DNA of 64,000 nucleotides from Arthrobacter sp. Y81 (GCF_002929335.1 NZ_PJIL01000009.1:149086-213085); one strand, 5' to 3'; positions 44,270 through 53,812 are shown, numbered from the stretch's first letter. Notes: generated by a model from the sequence alone, not told the origin. Made by a program: numbers and translations.

Positions 44270-44977
44270 TTAGTCACGCTCGTTCAACGCCGGGGCGCCG
44301 AGAAGAAGGGGAGACAATTCCGCGAGGTTTTGGATTGTCCCCGGACGCCTGGTGCCCTCCCGGTCGAGATGGATGGCTTGTAGTCCCGCGTTCCGGGCTC
44401 CTTCGATATCAACCCGGTAGTTGTCCCCGACATACAGGGTCTGGGCCGGGGATATTTGCATGCTTCTGCAGGGCTGCGTGAAAGCCTCTGGCGCCGGTTT
44501 GGCGTGGCTTGTTAGTTCCGAGCTGAAGATCCGGTCCAGCAGCGGTTTGAGGCCTATCCTGCTGATTTTAGAGGCTTGCTGGTCGTGGTTCCCGTTGGTG
44601 ACGACGCCCACCGGCATACCGCCGGCCCGTAGGCTCTGCAGTGCGGGTGCCGCGTCCGGAAACGCTGTCCACGCTTCCTCGTATTTCTGGAGGTAGACGG
44701 CGAATAGTTCGTCGAGTTGGGTGTCTGCTTGGGGAACGGTAAGCCCGGCTAGAGGGAGGTACTGACGGAGGCGTTCACGGCGCTGCTCGTGGAATGAAAG
44801 TTCCTTGGCGAGGAACCGGTCAAAGTTGATTTGCTCGATCTCAAACCACGAACGTGTCAGTTCGTCGGAATGCTCCGTCCCGAGATGTCGAAGGAATGCG
44901 TCCACTCCGGCGCCGGCAGATGTCGGATGATCGAACAGGGTGTTGTCCAGATCGAACAGGACAGCTCGAATTTCCAC
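44270..44977 (-). CDS. HAD family hydrolase (subfamily I)
   Basis: 235-residue HAD phosphatase: motif I FDLDNTLFDH (8-17), motif II VVTNGN, Lys motif HAKPAPEAF, and motif IV YVGDNYRVDIEGARNAG, all present. Start is GTG, six bases after TACGCT (leaderless-type). The C1 cap (about 20-95) suits small phosphate substrates such as phosphoglycolate or sugar phosphates. It stands alone. Confidence 0.9.
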   Translation of the reverse strand: MEIRAVLFDLDNTLFDHPTSAGAGVDAFLRHLGTEHSDELTRSWFEIEQINFDRFLAKELSFHEQRRERLRQYLPLAGLTVPQADTQLDELFAVYLQKYEEAWTAFPDAAPALQSLRAGGMPVGVVTNGNHDQQASKISRIGLKPLLDRIFSSELTSHAKPAPEAFTQPCRSMQISPAQTLYVGDNYRVDIEGARNAGLQAIHLDREGTRRPGTIQNLAELSPLLLGAPALNERD

Positions 44978-45194
44978 CCACTAAGCGTAGCGGCCTGTCG
45001 TGCTTCATCGCTCAGGCTGCATTACGGAGAGCCTGCAGACGACTTGAGATAGCCGTCGTCAGCTTCACGCCAGTCCTCGATATGGGACTGTGCCCATTTG
45101 ACTTGCATCACCTTGGTGGGGTTCGTAGCCTAGACCCCGCTTCCGCGCCCAGTAATGGTCGCGCGGTAATGCACCCGCTCAACCGAGGATGCTG

Positions 45195-45575
45195 ATGAAC
45201 ACGAAAGTCACCACCACCACTGTACGAAACTATTGGTTGGCATTGGCCGCTATGTACGGGCTGACCCTCAGCGCTGTAGCAATGGCCGAATGGCCGTGGC
45301 CGTTGATTATGGGGGCCGCCTTCATCCTCTTCGGCGTCCTGCACGGCCTTCGATACCGTCAGGTAGGCCGAAACGTCCAGGGCAAGCTCGCCACTGCCAG
45401 CCCCGGAGTAGGCGTCGCGGGAGGCATGTTCGGAGCCGCCGCGATACTCATCCACGGCACTCCGGTTGCCATCTGGGCAGGGCCACTCTTGGGCGTAGTC
45501 ACCGTCCTCGGCATGTACCTGTACCTTCACCGTTTCGGACGGTTTTACGGGGATCCCTCAGAAACAGCCACCTGA
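45195..45575 (+). CDS. Hypothetical small integral membrane protein
   Basis: 126 residues with four hydrophobic helices (YWLALAAMYGLTLSAVAMAEW; PLIMGAAFILFGVLHGL; VGVAGGMFGAAAILIHG; VAIWAGPLLGVVTVLGMYLYL) and short loops. Unrecognised. GAGGA sits six bases before the ATG at 45195; the ATG two codons earlier lacks that spacing. No neighbour explains it. Confidence 0.72.
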   Translation: MNTKVTTTTVRNYWLALAAMYGLTLSAVAMAEWPWPLIMGAAFILFGVLHGLRYRQVGRNVQGKLATASPGVGVAGGMFGAAAILIHGTPVAIWAGPLLGVVTVLGMYLYLHRFGRFYGDPSETAT

Positions 45576-45644
45576 ATGGAACGCAGTTAGCCCTGCACGG
45601 ATGACACCTTTCCTCTGGGATGATTGCGGCTTTCCGGAAGCCCG

Positions 45645-46238
45645 CTAGGACTCCTGTGATTCGAACTTTGCCCTGGTCAGGAACACCAGCCGAGCTTCCT
45701 TTTTCGCGAGCTGCACCTTGGGTCCCGGCTCGAAGCCGCAGCCCTCGAACCGCCGGATGGCCTTGTCGTTCCGGGCATCCGGTTCCGCCACGACCCGGTC
45801 CTTGGCGGGATCCGTCAGCAGGAAACGGACCAGTCCGGCGACGAGGACGGGCGTGAAGTTCCGTACCGGGAGGGTGGCAGGGGCCAGCAGGAGGTGCATG
45901 CCGGTGTCCTCAGGGCGGGCCTCGTAGGCTTCGGCCACGGGATCCTCGAGCGGCTCATAGCTCTGGAAGATTCCCACCGGACTGTCCGCCACGGACATCA
46001 GGTACGCGTGGTGCGTGTCCAGCCCATCCAGGAACCCGTAGATGTCCCGGACTTCGTCACGGCTCAGGTCACGCATGCCCCAGAACCGGGCCCGTTCCTC
46101 CCGCACCCAGCTGTGGATCAGGTCAGCGTCAGCCTCCGGGATGACCCGGATAAGCCGGAGCCGGCCCAGCGCGGGCAGGTCCTCCTCGTAGACGGACTCC
46201 CTGGCAGGGAGCGGCAAGTCTGTGTCAGCACGGGTCAT
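45645..46238 (-). CDS. GNAT family acetyltransferase, siderophore (IucB/DesC) type
   Basis: 197-residue acyltransferase resembling the lysine/cadaverine N-acetyl- or N-succinyl-transferases of hydroxamate siderophore pathways: IHSWVREERARFWGMRDL, YEPLEDPVAEAYEARPEDTGMHLLLAPA, and VVAEPDARNDKAIRRFEGCGFEP are diagnostic. AAGGAGA precedes the ATG. Its start overlaps the penicillin-acylase stop by 14 bases, and the pair lies behind a DtxR/IdeR-type iron box. No lysine monooxygenase or NIS synthetase gene is present here. Confidence 0.85.
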   Translation of the reverse strand: MTRADTDLPLPARESVYEEDLPALGRLRLIRVIPEADADLIHSWVREERARFWGMRDLSRDEVRDIYGFLDGLDTHHAYLMSVADSPVGIFQSYEPLEDPVAEAYEARPEDTGMHLLLAPATLPVRNFTPVLVAGLVRFLLTDPAKDRVVAEPDARNDKAIRRFEGCGFEPGPKVQLAKKEARLVFLTRAKFESQES

Positions 46239-48372
46239 GGTTCTCCTTGGTGAGCTGCTCCCAGTCAGTGATGACGGGAATGAGGTCGCCGGCCGCCCAC
46301 AGGGGCAGCTGGCTGGCGAAATGCGGGTTTTCGGGGAGGCCCGAGGCGCCAAACGGCACCACCCAGCGGCTGTTGGCGCGGTTTTCCAGGTCCCAGACGT
46401 AGCGGGCCACAGGCCCCCGGAAAGACCTGTCGGTGAGTCCGGGAAGGCTTTCGGTGGAAAGCACGCACGCGGTGTCGCCGGACAGCCGGGTGAGCGGGAC
46501 GGTGGGCACTGACGCGGCCCCGGCCGTGCCGTGGTCGGCCAGGGCGTGCAGCGGCAGCACGGTATGGCTGCCGCCCCAGGTTCCTGACGGAGCTGCGGCG
46601 GCTGTTTCTTCCAGCGCGCGGCTGGCTGCCCCGGTGACGTCGATGCCGTACGCCGGGCCCTTCGCGAGGAGTGTCTCCAAAGCGAATCCCACGCGCGCCA
46701 CCGGATTCAGCCAGGGAGCGAACAGGGGAGCGAAGTTGTTGGCGGCAGTCAGCCGGTGCAACGCCGGCGCGGCCGCCAACGCGGTGACCAAGGCCGAGCG
46801 CCAGGCCGCAAAGACAGCGGCATCGCCGCTGTCCGCCCCCATCTGGCCGTCCCATTCCAGCAGCCGTGCGCGGAGCGCCCGCGCGGTTGCGGACAGCGGG
46901 ACGGTTGCGGACGCCGGGTCGGCTGCGGTTGCGGACGCCGGGTCGGTTGCGGGCCGGGATGTGAGCCCCTGCAGCAGTGCACGGAAGATGGGCCACGAAC
47001 CGAGCAACCTGTCCATGTGGACGCGCTCCATGTAGGCGGCGTCCAGCCCCGTGCCGCCCTCCTCCAGCAACTGCCGGATCCGCCGGGCACGGTGCGCCGG
47101 TGCAAACTCCAGTCCGAGCCGGTCCCCGCCTCCGGAATCGCGGTCGTTGGCATTGACGGCCAGCCCGGGCACCGGAGACCGGGGCAGATCCTCCCAGCGG
47201 CTGGTCCATTGATGTTCGGTGGACCATGCCGGGACCGGACGGACCCGGTTCTCCCGGCTCCGGGCCGGGACCTTCCCGGCGACCAGCTGGCGCACGCCGC
47301 CCTGGGAGTCAGCCACGAGCACGCAGTTGACGGGTTCCACCCAGGTTTCCAGCGCTGTTTCCACATCGTCCGCGGAACGGCTCCGCAGGAGCGGCAGCAG
47401 CGCCTCAAAGCCCAGCGATCCCGCAACGCGGGCCGGCGTGCGGAGGCTGAGCGCGCCGCCGTCGACCCCTCCGGAGATCACCGGGCCGCGTTCCGTTTCG
47501 ATGACTTCAACCGTCTCCGCGGCGGAACCGCGGACCAGGATCGTTTCCTCGTGCTGCACCAGGACCGGGCGCGCGCCGTCGGGTCCGAGGGCCAGCACCA
47601 TGTCTCCCTCGCGCCGCAACTGCTCGCTGTAGAGGTCCTGGTAGTCCGCCATGGCGTTGGTGACGGCCCAGGCCGCCGTCCCGCTGTGGCCGAAGTGGGG
47701 GATCCCGGGAACGCCGGGAAAGGCCAGGCCGACGACGTCGAACTCCGGGCATGCCAGCCGCACCTGCTGGTACACGCCCGGGAGTTCCATCAGCCGGTGC
47801 GGGTCCCCGGCAATGAGCGGGGAACCGGACTGCGTCAGGCTGCCCGCCGCCGCCCAGGCGTTGCTGCCGGCCCACACCGGAGCTTCAATGCTGAACAGCT
47901 CCACCGCCCCGGCGCCGAGGGTCTGGGCCACGTGCGCACGCCAGAGCTTGTTGGGAAAGGTGCCGAAGAGAATGTGGTGGACCAGGAAAACACCCAGCGG
48001 CGTCCACGGTTCCCAGGGAGCAGGCTCGGTGTCCGTGTCCCGGAACTCGGGGCCGTCCCGGAGTCCGGCGGCGAGGGCGTGGTTTATGCCGTCGACATAG
48101 GCCGAGCACCAGCCCCGGGTGGCAGCATCCAGGTTTGCGAAACAGCGGCGCGCGGTGTCGTCGAGCCGCGACCGCCGCGCAAAGCGGTCCCATTCGAGCC
48201 CGTCGGTTCCCAGCATCTCGGCTGTCCGGCCTTCCGAGCGCCACCGTTCCATTTCGATCTGCCAGGAACGGTCCGTGGCCGCGTTGAAGCCCTGCAGGAA
48301 CGCCAGTTCATCCGCGCTGTCGGCCCGCAGGTGCGGAATTCCCCACTCGTCGCGGAACGTCTCAGCGGGCAT
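46225..48372 (-). CDS. Penicillin acylase family protein
   Basis: Ntn-hydrolase precursor, 715 residues from MPAETF. The self-cleavage and catalytic serine is Ser170 in VWAGSNAWA; upstream lies the alpha chain and downstream the beta chain. The start at 48372 has AAGGGG nine bases upstream; the ATG pair at 48409-48411 is an alternative. No signal peptide, so cytoplasmic. Short ADPASAT repeats (about residues 475-495) form a flexible insert. Co-transcribed with a siderophore-type acetyltransferase behind an iron box, suggesting a role in siderophore maturation or release. Confidence 0.87.
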   Translation of the reverse strand: MPAETFRDEWGIPHLRADSADELAFLQGFNAATDRSWQIEMERWRSEGRTAEMLGTDGLEWDRFARRSRLDDTARRCFANLDAATRGWCSAYVDGINHALAAGLRDGPEFRDTDTEPAPWEPWTPLGVFLVHHILFGTFPNKLWRAHVAQTLGAGAVELFSIEAPVWAGSNAWAAAGSLTQSGSPLIAGDPHRLMELPGVYQQVRLACPEFDVVGLAFPGVPGIPHFGHSGTAAWAVTNAMADYQDLYSEQLRREGDMVLALGPDGARPVLVQHEETILVRGSAAETVEVIETERGPVISGGVDGGALSLRTPARVAGSLGFEALLPLLRSRSADDVETALETWVEPVNCVLVADSQGGVRQLVAGKVPARSRENRVRPVPAWSTEHQWTSRWEDLPRSPVPGLAVNANDRDSGGGDRLGLEFAPAHRARRIRQLLEEGGTGLDAAYMERVHMDRLLGSWPIFRALLQGLTSRPATDPASATAADPASATVPLSATARALRARLLEWDGQMGADSGDAAVFAAWRSALVTALAAAPALHRLTAANNFAPLFAPWLNPVARVGFALETLLAKGPAYGIDVTGAASRALEETAAAAPSGTWGGSHTVLPLHALADHGTAGAASVPTVPLTRLSGDTACVLSTESLPGLTDRSFRGPVARYVWDLENRANSRWVVPFGASGLPENPHFASQLPLWAAGDLIPVITDWEQLTKENHDPC

Positions 48373-48438
48373 CGGCGGAGACCCCTTGCAGGTGGCGTCG
48401 CGGTGCATCATGCACGTGAGTCTCCCGGATTCATCTAG

Positions 48439-48457
48439 TTAGGTAAGGCTTAGCTAA
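48439..48457 (-). promoter_or_regulatory. DtxR/IdeR-type iron box
   Basis: TTAGGTAAGGCTTAGCTAA, 19 bp, close to the family consensus of TTAGGTTAG arms; 66 bases before the penicillin-acylase start. Implies repression of the acylase/acetyltransferase operon by iron. Confidence 0.85.
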
Positions 48458-48515
48458 CAAGAAGAATAAGGTGGCGAATCCGCGTTGACAAAATGCGGCG
48501 GTAACAATGGGACAA

Positions 48516-48547
48516 GCACGACGGCGGGACGTACCGCCGTCGTCCGC
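48516..48547. repeat. Intergenic palindrome 16
   Basis: ACGACGGCGGGA, CG, TACCGCCGTCGTCCGC, one mismatch near the centre and a lost outer left arm. Between divergent genes, 23 bases before a start. Confidence 0.85.
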
Positions 48548-48569
48548 TGCGGCGTGCGAGACTTTCCCG

Positions 48570-49046
48570 ATGAACCCATCCGAGCCAGGGAAGAGGCCGG
48601 TCCGGACCATCCGGCCCGCCGAGCCCACCGACCTTCCCATGCTGTACAGGTCCGAGCTGCAGTACATGCGGGACAGCGAGGGCGGACAGCTCGACGGCTG
48701 GATGCAGGCGATTGACCGGAACCTGGAGCTCTGGACCGCCAACCTCCCGCGCGCCCGGGTGGCGGACGTGGACGGCGTCCCGGCGGGCATCATGCTGTGG
48801 ATGCCGCTCCCGGAGGAGGCTGCGGTTCTGGTCACCCTTCACGTCCTGCCCGATCTTCGCCGGCAGGGGATCGGGCGGCTGCTGCTGGACACGTTCATCA
48901 CTGACGCCAGGACGGGCGGCAGCACCTCGCTCACCCTCGGGGTCCACCGCGGCAATCCAGCACGTGCTTTGTACGAACGCGCCGGTTTCGTGCGCACCGG
49001 CGAAGAGGACGCCTACCTGTACTACGCGCTTCCGGCGGCGCCATAG
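48570..49046 (+). CDS. GNAT family N-acetyltransferase
   Basis: 158-residue GNAT. The CoA loop is LRRQGIGRLLLDTF (about 97-110) and the late motif is GNPARALYERAGFVRTGEEDAYLYY. Start taken at ATG 48570; the frame continues upstream into palindrome 16 without a ribosome site. Convergent with NUDIX copy 2 (22 bases between stops). Substrate unknown. Confidence 0.88.
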   Translation: MNPSEPGKRPVRTIRPAEPTDLPMLYRSELQYMRDSEGGQLDGWMQAIDRNLELWTANLPRARVADVDGVPAGIMLWMPLPEEAAVLVTLHVLPDLRRQGIGRLLLDTFITDARTGGSTSLTLGVHRGNPARALYERAGFVRTGEEDAYLYYALPAAP

Positions 49047-49067
49047 CTCCTGTCACCGGCTGTGCGT

Positions 49068-49544
49068 TCAGGAAAGGTTGTCCCTGAGGTGCTGGCTGAG
49101 GGCGTCAAGGATGGTTAGCTGGCCTTTCACCAGCTTGGTCCGCGCTTCGGGTTCTTCGAACCAGCGGGCGTCGTCCATTTCGGGGAAGTGCTGGATGACG
49201 CCGGATCCCTTGGGCCATTCCAGCGGGAATGTATTGCTCACAACCTGTCCGGGCCGGAAGTCCCACTCCGCGGCGAAGGCCGTGATGATCTTGCCTGACG
49301 GCTGCCTGAACTCGCCAAGCCGGATGTAGTCGGCGGGCGGCGCCGGCGTGCCCATTTCCTCGGTGAACTCCCGCCGGGCGGCGGTTAGCGGATCCTCGTC
49401 CTCAGGGTATACGCCCTTGGGGATGGACCATGCGTGGGCGTCCTTGCGGGCCCAGAACGGTCCGCCCATATGGGCTATCCAGACCTCCAGCTGAGCTGCC
49501 GGGTTCCACCGGTACAACAGTATTCCTGCGCTTCGAACGGTCAT
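49068..49544 (-). CDS. NUDIX hydrolase, copy 2 of duplicated block
   Basis: 158-residue paralogue of the NUDIX gene at 37672, with the complete box GVYPEDEDPLTAARREFTEEMG. Differences from copy 1 are mostly conservative, suggesting both are under selection. Divergent from the MpaB gene (107 bases between, versus 66 in copy 1; the extra bases follow the shared AAGGCTATACG element). No palindrome at its 3' end, unlike copy 1. Confidence 0.92.
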   Translation of the reverse strand: MTVRSAGILLYRWNPAAQLEVWIAHMGGPFWARKDAHAWSIPKGVYPEDEDPLTAARREFTEEMGTPAPPADYIRLGEFRQPSGKIITAFAAEWDFRPGQVVSNTFPLEWPKGSGVIQHFPEMDDARWFEEPEARTKLVKGQLTILDALSQHLRDNLS

Positions 49545-49651
49545 CGTCCCTCCTCTCCCAAGGCTATACGGGCCGGCTAGCACCAAGTCGTCCGGCCGTT
49601 GGCGGGACCTCTGCGGGGGCGCCGTCCCGGCCACTCGGGTAGGGTGTGGGC

Positions 49652-50425
49652 ATGGTGCGTGGACTTGCCGACATGGGAGCAGAAGGCGTTCTGCTCGCGG
49701 GGGCAGGACGCGCAATTTTGCTGCAGATCGCGGACCCGGCGGTGGGCCACGGCGTGGCAGAGCACAGCAATTTCACAGATCGTCCGCTGGAGCGGCTTCG
49801 CGGCACCCTGACCTACGTGTATGCCGTCGTGTACGGCACCGAGGGGCAGGTGGCAGCGGTGCGCCGTAGCGTGAACCGCGCCCATGGTCCCGTCCGCCGC
49901 AAACCCGATGCGGGCTCCGCAGGCTACAGCGCCTTCGATGCCCAGTCCCAGCTGTGGGTGGTGGCAACCCTCTATGACACCGCCGTCATGGTCTACGAGA
50001 GAATCTACGGGGCATTGGACGACGAAGCAGCGGACCTCATGTACCGGGACTACGCGCGAATCGGTACGGCCCTGCAGCTTCCGGCAGAGTTGTGGCCCGC
50101 CGACCGCGCGGCCTTCGCCACCTACTGGAACGGCTGCCTGCAAAGGCTGCAGGCAGACGAGGTCAGCGTCCGCGTGGCCCGCGACCTGCTGTATCCGCCC
50201 GACCCGCAGCTTTGGCAGCGCCTGGTCATGCCGCTGGCCCGCTTCATCACCGTGGGACTCCTGCCGGACCAGCTCCGGCAGGGATTCGGGCTGCCGTGGA
50301 GTGAACGCCATTGCCGCTGGTTCGACCGCACCATGCGGTTGTCCGCCGTGGTGTATCCGCGGCTGCCGCAACGGGCCCGGCACTGGCCCAAGAATTACTG
50401 CCTCGCCCGGCTCGGCACGGCCTAA
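49652..50425 (+). CDS. MpaB-family oxygenase (DUF2236), copy 2
   Basis: 257-residue paralogue of the gene at 38221, same length with no gaps. Conserved histidines in VGHGVAEHSNF and FDAQSQLWVVATLYDT (copy 1 has DAHAQ, so the first His of that motif is not essential). TAGGGT lies six bases before the ATG (leaderless-type), as in copy 1. The DUF817 gene follows 84 bases later. Confidence 0.85.
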   Translation: MVRGLADMGAEGVLLAGAGRAILLQIADPAVGHGVAEHSNFTDRPLERLRGTLTYVYAVVYGTEGQVAAVRRSVNRAHGPVRRKPDAGSAGYSAFDAQSQLWVVATLYDTAVMVYERIYGALDDEAADLMYRDYARIGTALQLPAELWPADRAAFATYWNGCLQRLQADEVSVRVARDLLYPPDPQLWQRLVMPLARFITVGLLPDQLRQGFGLPWSERHCRWFDRTMRLSAVVYPRLPQRARHWPKNYCLARLGTA

Positions 50426-50509
50426 GGCCAAGCACGCAGGCAGGAAACGGACCGGATGTCCGGGCAGGAAAATCAACATTGCCACTCGTGGCGGGGGAAC
50501 AGGGTACCA

Positions 50510-51421
50510 ATGCGCAGCTTCACGTCCGTAGAACTTTTGATCGATGAGCGCGCACACCGGTTTCTGGACAAGGCTCCTGCCGGCGGCGCCCGTTCCAGGC
50601 TCACCGAGTTTGTTGTCTTTGGCCTCAAACAGGGCTGGGCATGCATCTTTGGTGCCGCGCTCCTGGCCGTGCTCCTTGCGGCGCGCCTCTGGTATCCCGG
50701 CGATGCCGGACTGGCCAGGAACGACTTCCTGACGCTCGCCGCCGTCGTGATCCAAATCCTGATGGTAGCCACACGGCTCGAAACCCTCCGTGAGCTGAGG
50801 GTGATTGTCCTCTTCCATCTGGTGGGAACGGTCATGGAGCTGTTCAAGACCGACGTGGGGTCCTGGGCCTATGAAGCCGAGGGTGTCCTGCGCATCGGGG
50901 CCGTACCGCTCTTCAGCGGCTTTATGTACGCGGCCGTCGGTTCCTACATGGTTCGCGTCTACCGCCTCTTTGACCTGCGCTTTGCCCGCTATCCGAGGCG
51001 GTGGGTGACGGCGGTCGTGGCCGTGGCCGTCTACGTGAACTTCTTCACCCACCATTACATCGTGGACGCCCGCTGGGTCCTGCTGGCCGCCGTCGTGATC
51101 ATCTACGGGCAGTGCGTGATGCACTTCCGCGTGTTCCGCAGGAAGTTCCGGATGCCGCTGGTCCTGGCCTTCCTGCTCGTGGCGCTGTTCATCTGGATCG
51201 CGGAGAATATCGCCACCTGGTCCGGGGCCTGGCTCTACCCCAATCAGGTGGACGGATGGCACCTGGTCTCGCCCGACAAGCTGATCTCCTGGTTCCTGCT
51301 GATGATCATCTCCGTGGTGCTCGTGGCCTGGGTCTACAAGCCCCGGCCGCCCGAGGAGCCCGCGGTAGGAAGCGGGCCTCAAGCGGCCGATGCAGCCTGG
51401 TCGCAACCTTTGAACACCTAG
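50510..51421 (+). CDS. DUF817 family membrane protein, copy 2 (intact)
   Basis: 303 residues, seven to eight membrane helices. DUF817 hallmarks: [58 protein letters not shown] and [24 protein letters not shown]. Function unknown; the histidine/tryptophan-rich helix ends suggest metal or quinone contact but this is a guess. It follows the MpaB-family gene in both blocks, so the two proteins may act together in the membrane. The ATG at 50510 matches the start of copy 1. Confidence 0.88.
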   Translation: MRSFTSVELLIDERAHRFLDKAPAGGARSRLTEFVVFGLKQGWACIFGAALLAVLLAARLWYPGDAGLARNDFLTLAAVVIQILMVATRLETLRELRVIVLFHLVGTVMELFKTDVGSWAYEAEGVLRIGAVPLFSGFMYAAVGSYMVRVYRLFDLRFARYPRRWVTAVVAVAVYVNFFTHHYIVDARWVLLAAVVIIYGQCVMHFRVFRRKFRMPLVLAFLLVALFIWIAENIATWSGAWLYPNQVDGWHLVSPDKLISWFLLMIISVVLVAWVYKPRPPEEPAVGSGPQAADAAWSQPLNT

Positions 51422-51465
51422 CATGGGGGCCAGGACGAAGACGTCTGTTTTCCAGAGGAGTGACC

Positions 51466-52989
51466 ATGACTGTTTATGTACAGCCCGGCCAAGAAGGATC
51501 CAAGGTCCAGTTCAAGGACCGCTATGAGAACTGGATCGGCGGAGAATGGGTGGCTCCAACGACCGGCCAATACATCGAGAACGTCTCCCCGGTGAACGGA
51601 AAGCAATTCACCGAGGTGGCCCGCGGCGCCGCTGCGGACGTTGAGCTCGCACTCGATGCCGCACACAAGGCCGCACCGGCTTGGGGCAAGGCATCGGCCA
51701 CGGAGCGCGCCGCCGTGCTGAACAGGATCGCGGACCGGATCGACGCGAACCTGGAGATGCTGGCGGTCGCCGAATCGTGGGACAACGGCAAGCCCATCCG
51801 CGAAACCTTGAATGCGGACATTCCGCTCGCGGCGGACCACTTCCGCTACTTCGCAAGCGCCATCCGCGCCCAGGAAGGCCGGCTCTCCCAGCTCGACGAC
51901 GACACCACGGCCTACCACTTCCACGAACCCCTTGGCGTGGTGGGCCAGATCATCCCGTGGAACTTCCCCATCCTGATGGCTGTCTGGAAGATGGCTCCTG
52001 CCCTGGCCGCCGGCAACGCGGTGGTGCTCAAACCTGCCTCCAACACGCCGGCCTCCATCCTGGTCCTGGCCGAACTCATCGCTGACCTGCTGCCGCCGGG
52101 CCTGCTGAATATCGTGAACGGCTTTGGTGCCGAAGTGGGAAAGCCGCTGGCCTCCAGCCCGCGGATCCGCAAGATCGCCTTCACCGGCGAGACGTCCACC
52201 GGGCGCCTGATCAGCCAGTACGCCAGCCAGAATCTGATCCCGGTCACGCTGGAACTGGGCGGCAAGAGCCCGAACATCTTCTTCAACGACGTTGCCGCGT
52301 CCAACGACGCGTTCTACGACAAGGCGCTGGAGGGCTTCACCCTTTATGCCTTCAACCAGGGCGAGGTCTGCAGCAGCCCGTCCCGCGCCCTCGTCCAGGA
52401 CGGTATCTACGATTCCTTCATGGCTGACGCCGTGGCCCGGACGCAGAAGATCATCCAGGGCAACCCGCTGGACACCAACACCCAGATCGGCGCCCAGGCA
52501 TCCGTGGGCCAGATGGAGAAGATCCTCTCCTACATCGACATCGGGCTCGAAGAGGGCGCCAAAATCCTGGCCGGCGGTGCACCGACGGAGCTCGACGGGG
52601 ACCTGGCCGGCGGCTACTACGTCCAGCCCACCATCTTCGAAGGCCAGAACAAGATGCGGATCTTCCAGGAGGAGATCTTCGGCCCCGTGGTCTCCGTTGC
52701 ACGCTTCACGGACTACAACGATGCCGTCAGCATCGCCAACGACACCCTCTACGGCCTCGGTGCCGGCGTCTGGTCGCGCAACGGCAACGTCGCCTACCGT
52801 GCCGGCCGCGAAATCCAGGCCGGCCGCGTCTGGGTCAACAACTACCACGCCTACCCGGCCGGCGCCGCGTTCGGCGGGTACAAGTCCTCCGGCATCGGCC
52901 GCGAGAACCACGCCATGATGCTGGACCACTACCAGCAGACCAAAAACCTCCTGGTCAGCCACTCCGAGAACAAGCTCGGCTTCTTCTAG
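51466..52989 (+). CDS. NAD+-dependent aldehyde dehydrogenase (ExaC/AldA-like)
   Basis: 507-residue ALDH of the acetaldehyde/ExaC type. [20 protein letters not shown], catalytic Glu in LELGGKSPN, Cys in [11 protein letters not shown], and the tail [17 protein letters not shown] are characteristic. Strong GAGGAG site before the ATG. In relatives it is often followed by a DUF779 gene, which is absent here. Palindrome 17 lies 84 bases after the stop. Confidence 0.93.
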   Translation: MTVYVQPGQEGSKVQFKDRYENWIGGEWVAPTTGQYIENVSPVNGKQFTEVARGAAADVELALDAAHKAAPAWGKASATERAAVLNRIADRIDANLEMLAVAESWDNGKPIRETLNADIPLAADHFRYFASAIRAQEGRLSQLDDDTTAYHFHEPLGVVGQIIPWNFPILMAVWKMAPALAAGNAVVLKPASNTPASILVLAELIADLLPPGLLNIVNGFGAEVGKPLASSPRIRKIAFTGETSTGRLISQYASQNLIPVTLELGGKSPNIFFNDVAASNDAFYDKALEGFTLYAFNQGEVCSSPSRALVQDGIYDSFMADAVARTQKIIQGNPLDTNTQIGAQASVGQMEKILSYIDIGLEEGAKILAGGAPTELDGDLAGGYYVQPTIFEGQNKMRIFQEEIFGPVVSVARFTDYNDAVSIANDTLYGLGAGVWSRNGNVAYRAGREIQAGRVWVNNYHAYPAGAAFGGYKSSGIGRENHAMMLDHYQQTKNLLVSHSENKLGFF

Positions 52990-53073
52990 GCCCGGGCACC
53001 AGCCCTGGCTCACCGGACTGCCACCGCGTGACCGCCTACTGCACCATAACTACCGTTTGCTGCATAAAAAGCC

Positions 53074-53107
53074 AGTGGACGGCGGCGGGACCTCCCGCCG
53101 TCGTACT
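53074..53107. repeat. Intergenic palindrome 17
   Basis: GTGGACGGCGGCGGGA, CC, TCCCGCCGTCGTAC. Arms imperfect (one A to G in the left). Between two genes of the same strand; pairs with palindrome 18 around adk. Confidence 0.82.
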
Positions 53108-53177
53108 CTGCTGTCACGCACCGATGCATCCTGGTCGCAACTGACATGAAGCAACGGCACTACGAAGGGTTATTTGA

Positions 53178-53774
53178 ATGACGAGAATGTTGATTATTGG
53201 CCCGCCCGGTTCCGGCAAGGGCACGCAGGCGGAGCGCATCTCGGAGCGCCTCGGCGTTGTTGCGATCTCCACCGGCGATATCTTCCGCGCCAATGTGAAA
53301 GGCGGGACGCCGCTTGGCATCGAGGCCATGAAGTACATGGACGCCGGTGACTTCGTTCCGGACAGCGTCACGAACGAGATGGTGCGCAGCCGTCTCTGCC
53401 AGGACGACGTCGAGAACGGTTTCCTGCTGGACGGATACCCCCGCACCACGGCGCAGGTTGATTATCTGGACGGGGTCCTGGCCAGGGGCGGGCAGGAACT
53501 GGACGTCGTCCTGCAGCTGACGGCCGATGACGACGAACTGGTCCACCGTCTCCTGGGCCGCGCCAAGGAGACGGGCCGCAGCGACGACAACGAAGCCGTC
53601 ATCCGCCACCGGCTGGACCTGTACCACGGGCAGACCGAGGCCGTTGTGGCCAAGTATGCCGAGCGGGGCATCCTGACCCAGGTCGACGGCATCGGCGGCA
53701 TCGATGAAGTGACCGACAGGGTAATGGGCGCCATCGAAAACCCAAGCACGGTCTCCATCGTCAGCGGACGGTGA
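53178..53774 (+). CDS. adk: Adenylate kinase
   Basis: Converts ATP + AMP to 2 ADP in the cytoplasm. 198 residues, the short form without the long zinc LID. P-loop GPPGSGKGT (8-16), AMP site STGDIFRANV and GYPRTTAQ, and LID-region arginines RLLGRAKETGRSDDN. AAGGG is the likely ribosome site. In actinobacteria adk normally lies in the ribosomal-protein/secY operon; here it stands alone between two palindromes, so it may be a second copy. Confidence 0.93.
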   Translation: MTRMLIIGPPGSGKGTQAERISERLGVVAISTGDIFRANVKGGTPLGIEAMKYMDAGDFVPDSVTNEMVRSRLCQDDVENGFLLDGYPRTTAQVDYLDGVLARGGQELDVVLQLTADDDELVHRLLGRAKETGRSDDNEAVIRHRLDLYHGQTEAVVAKYAERGILTQVDGIGGIDEVTDRVMGAIENPSTVSIVSGR

Positions 53775-53812
53775 TCCGGATCCACGTGAACACCGTGGTG
53801 ACTAAGAGCTAA

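Larger units (their letters stand above)
49068..51421 (+). repeat. Duplicated block, copy 2 (NUDIX-MpaB-DUF817)
   Basis: About 2.35 kb homologous throughout to 37672-39998, same gene order and orientation. All three genes intact. Confidence 0.9.

Noticed and set aside
44854..45195. 113-residue frame in the gap after the HAD gene
   Set aside because: Overlaps the HAD gene antisense, Arg/Cys-rich composition, no ribosome site; the 217-base gap shows nothing else.
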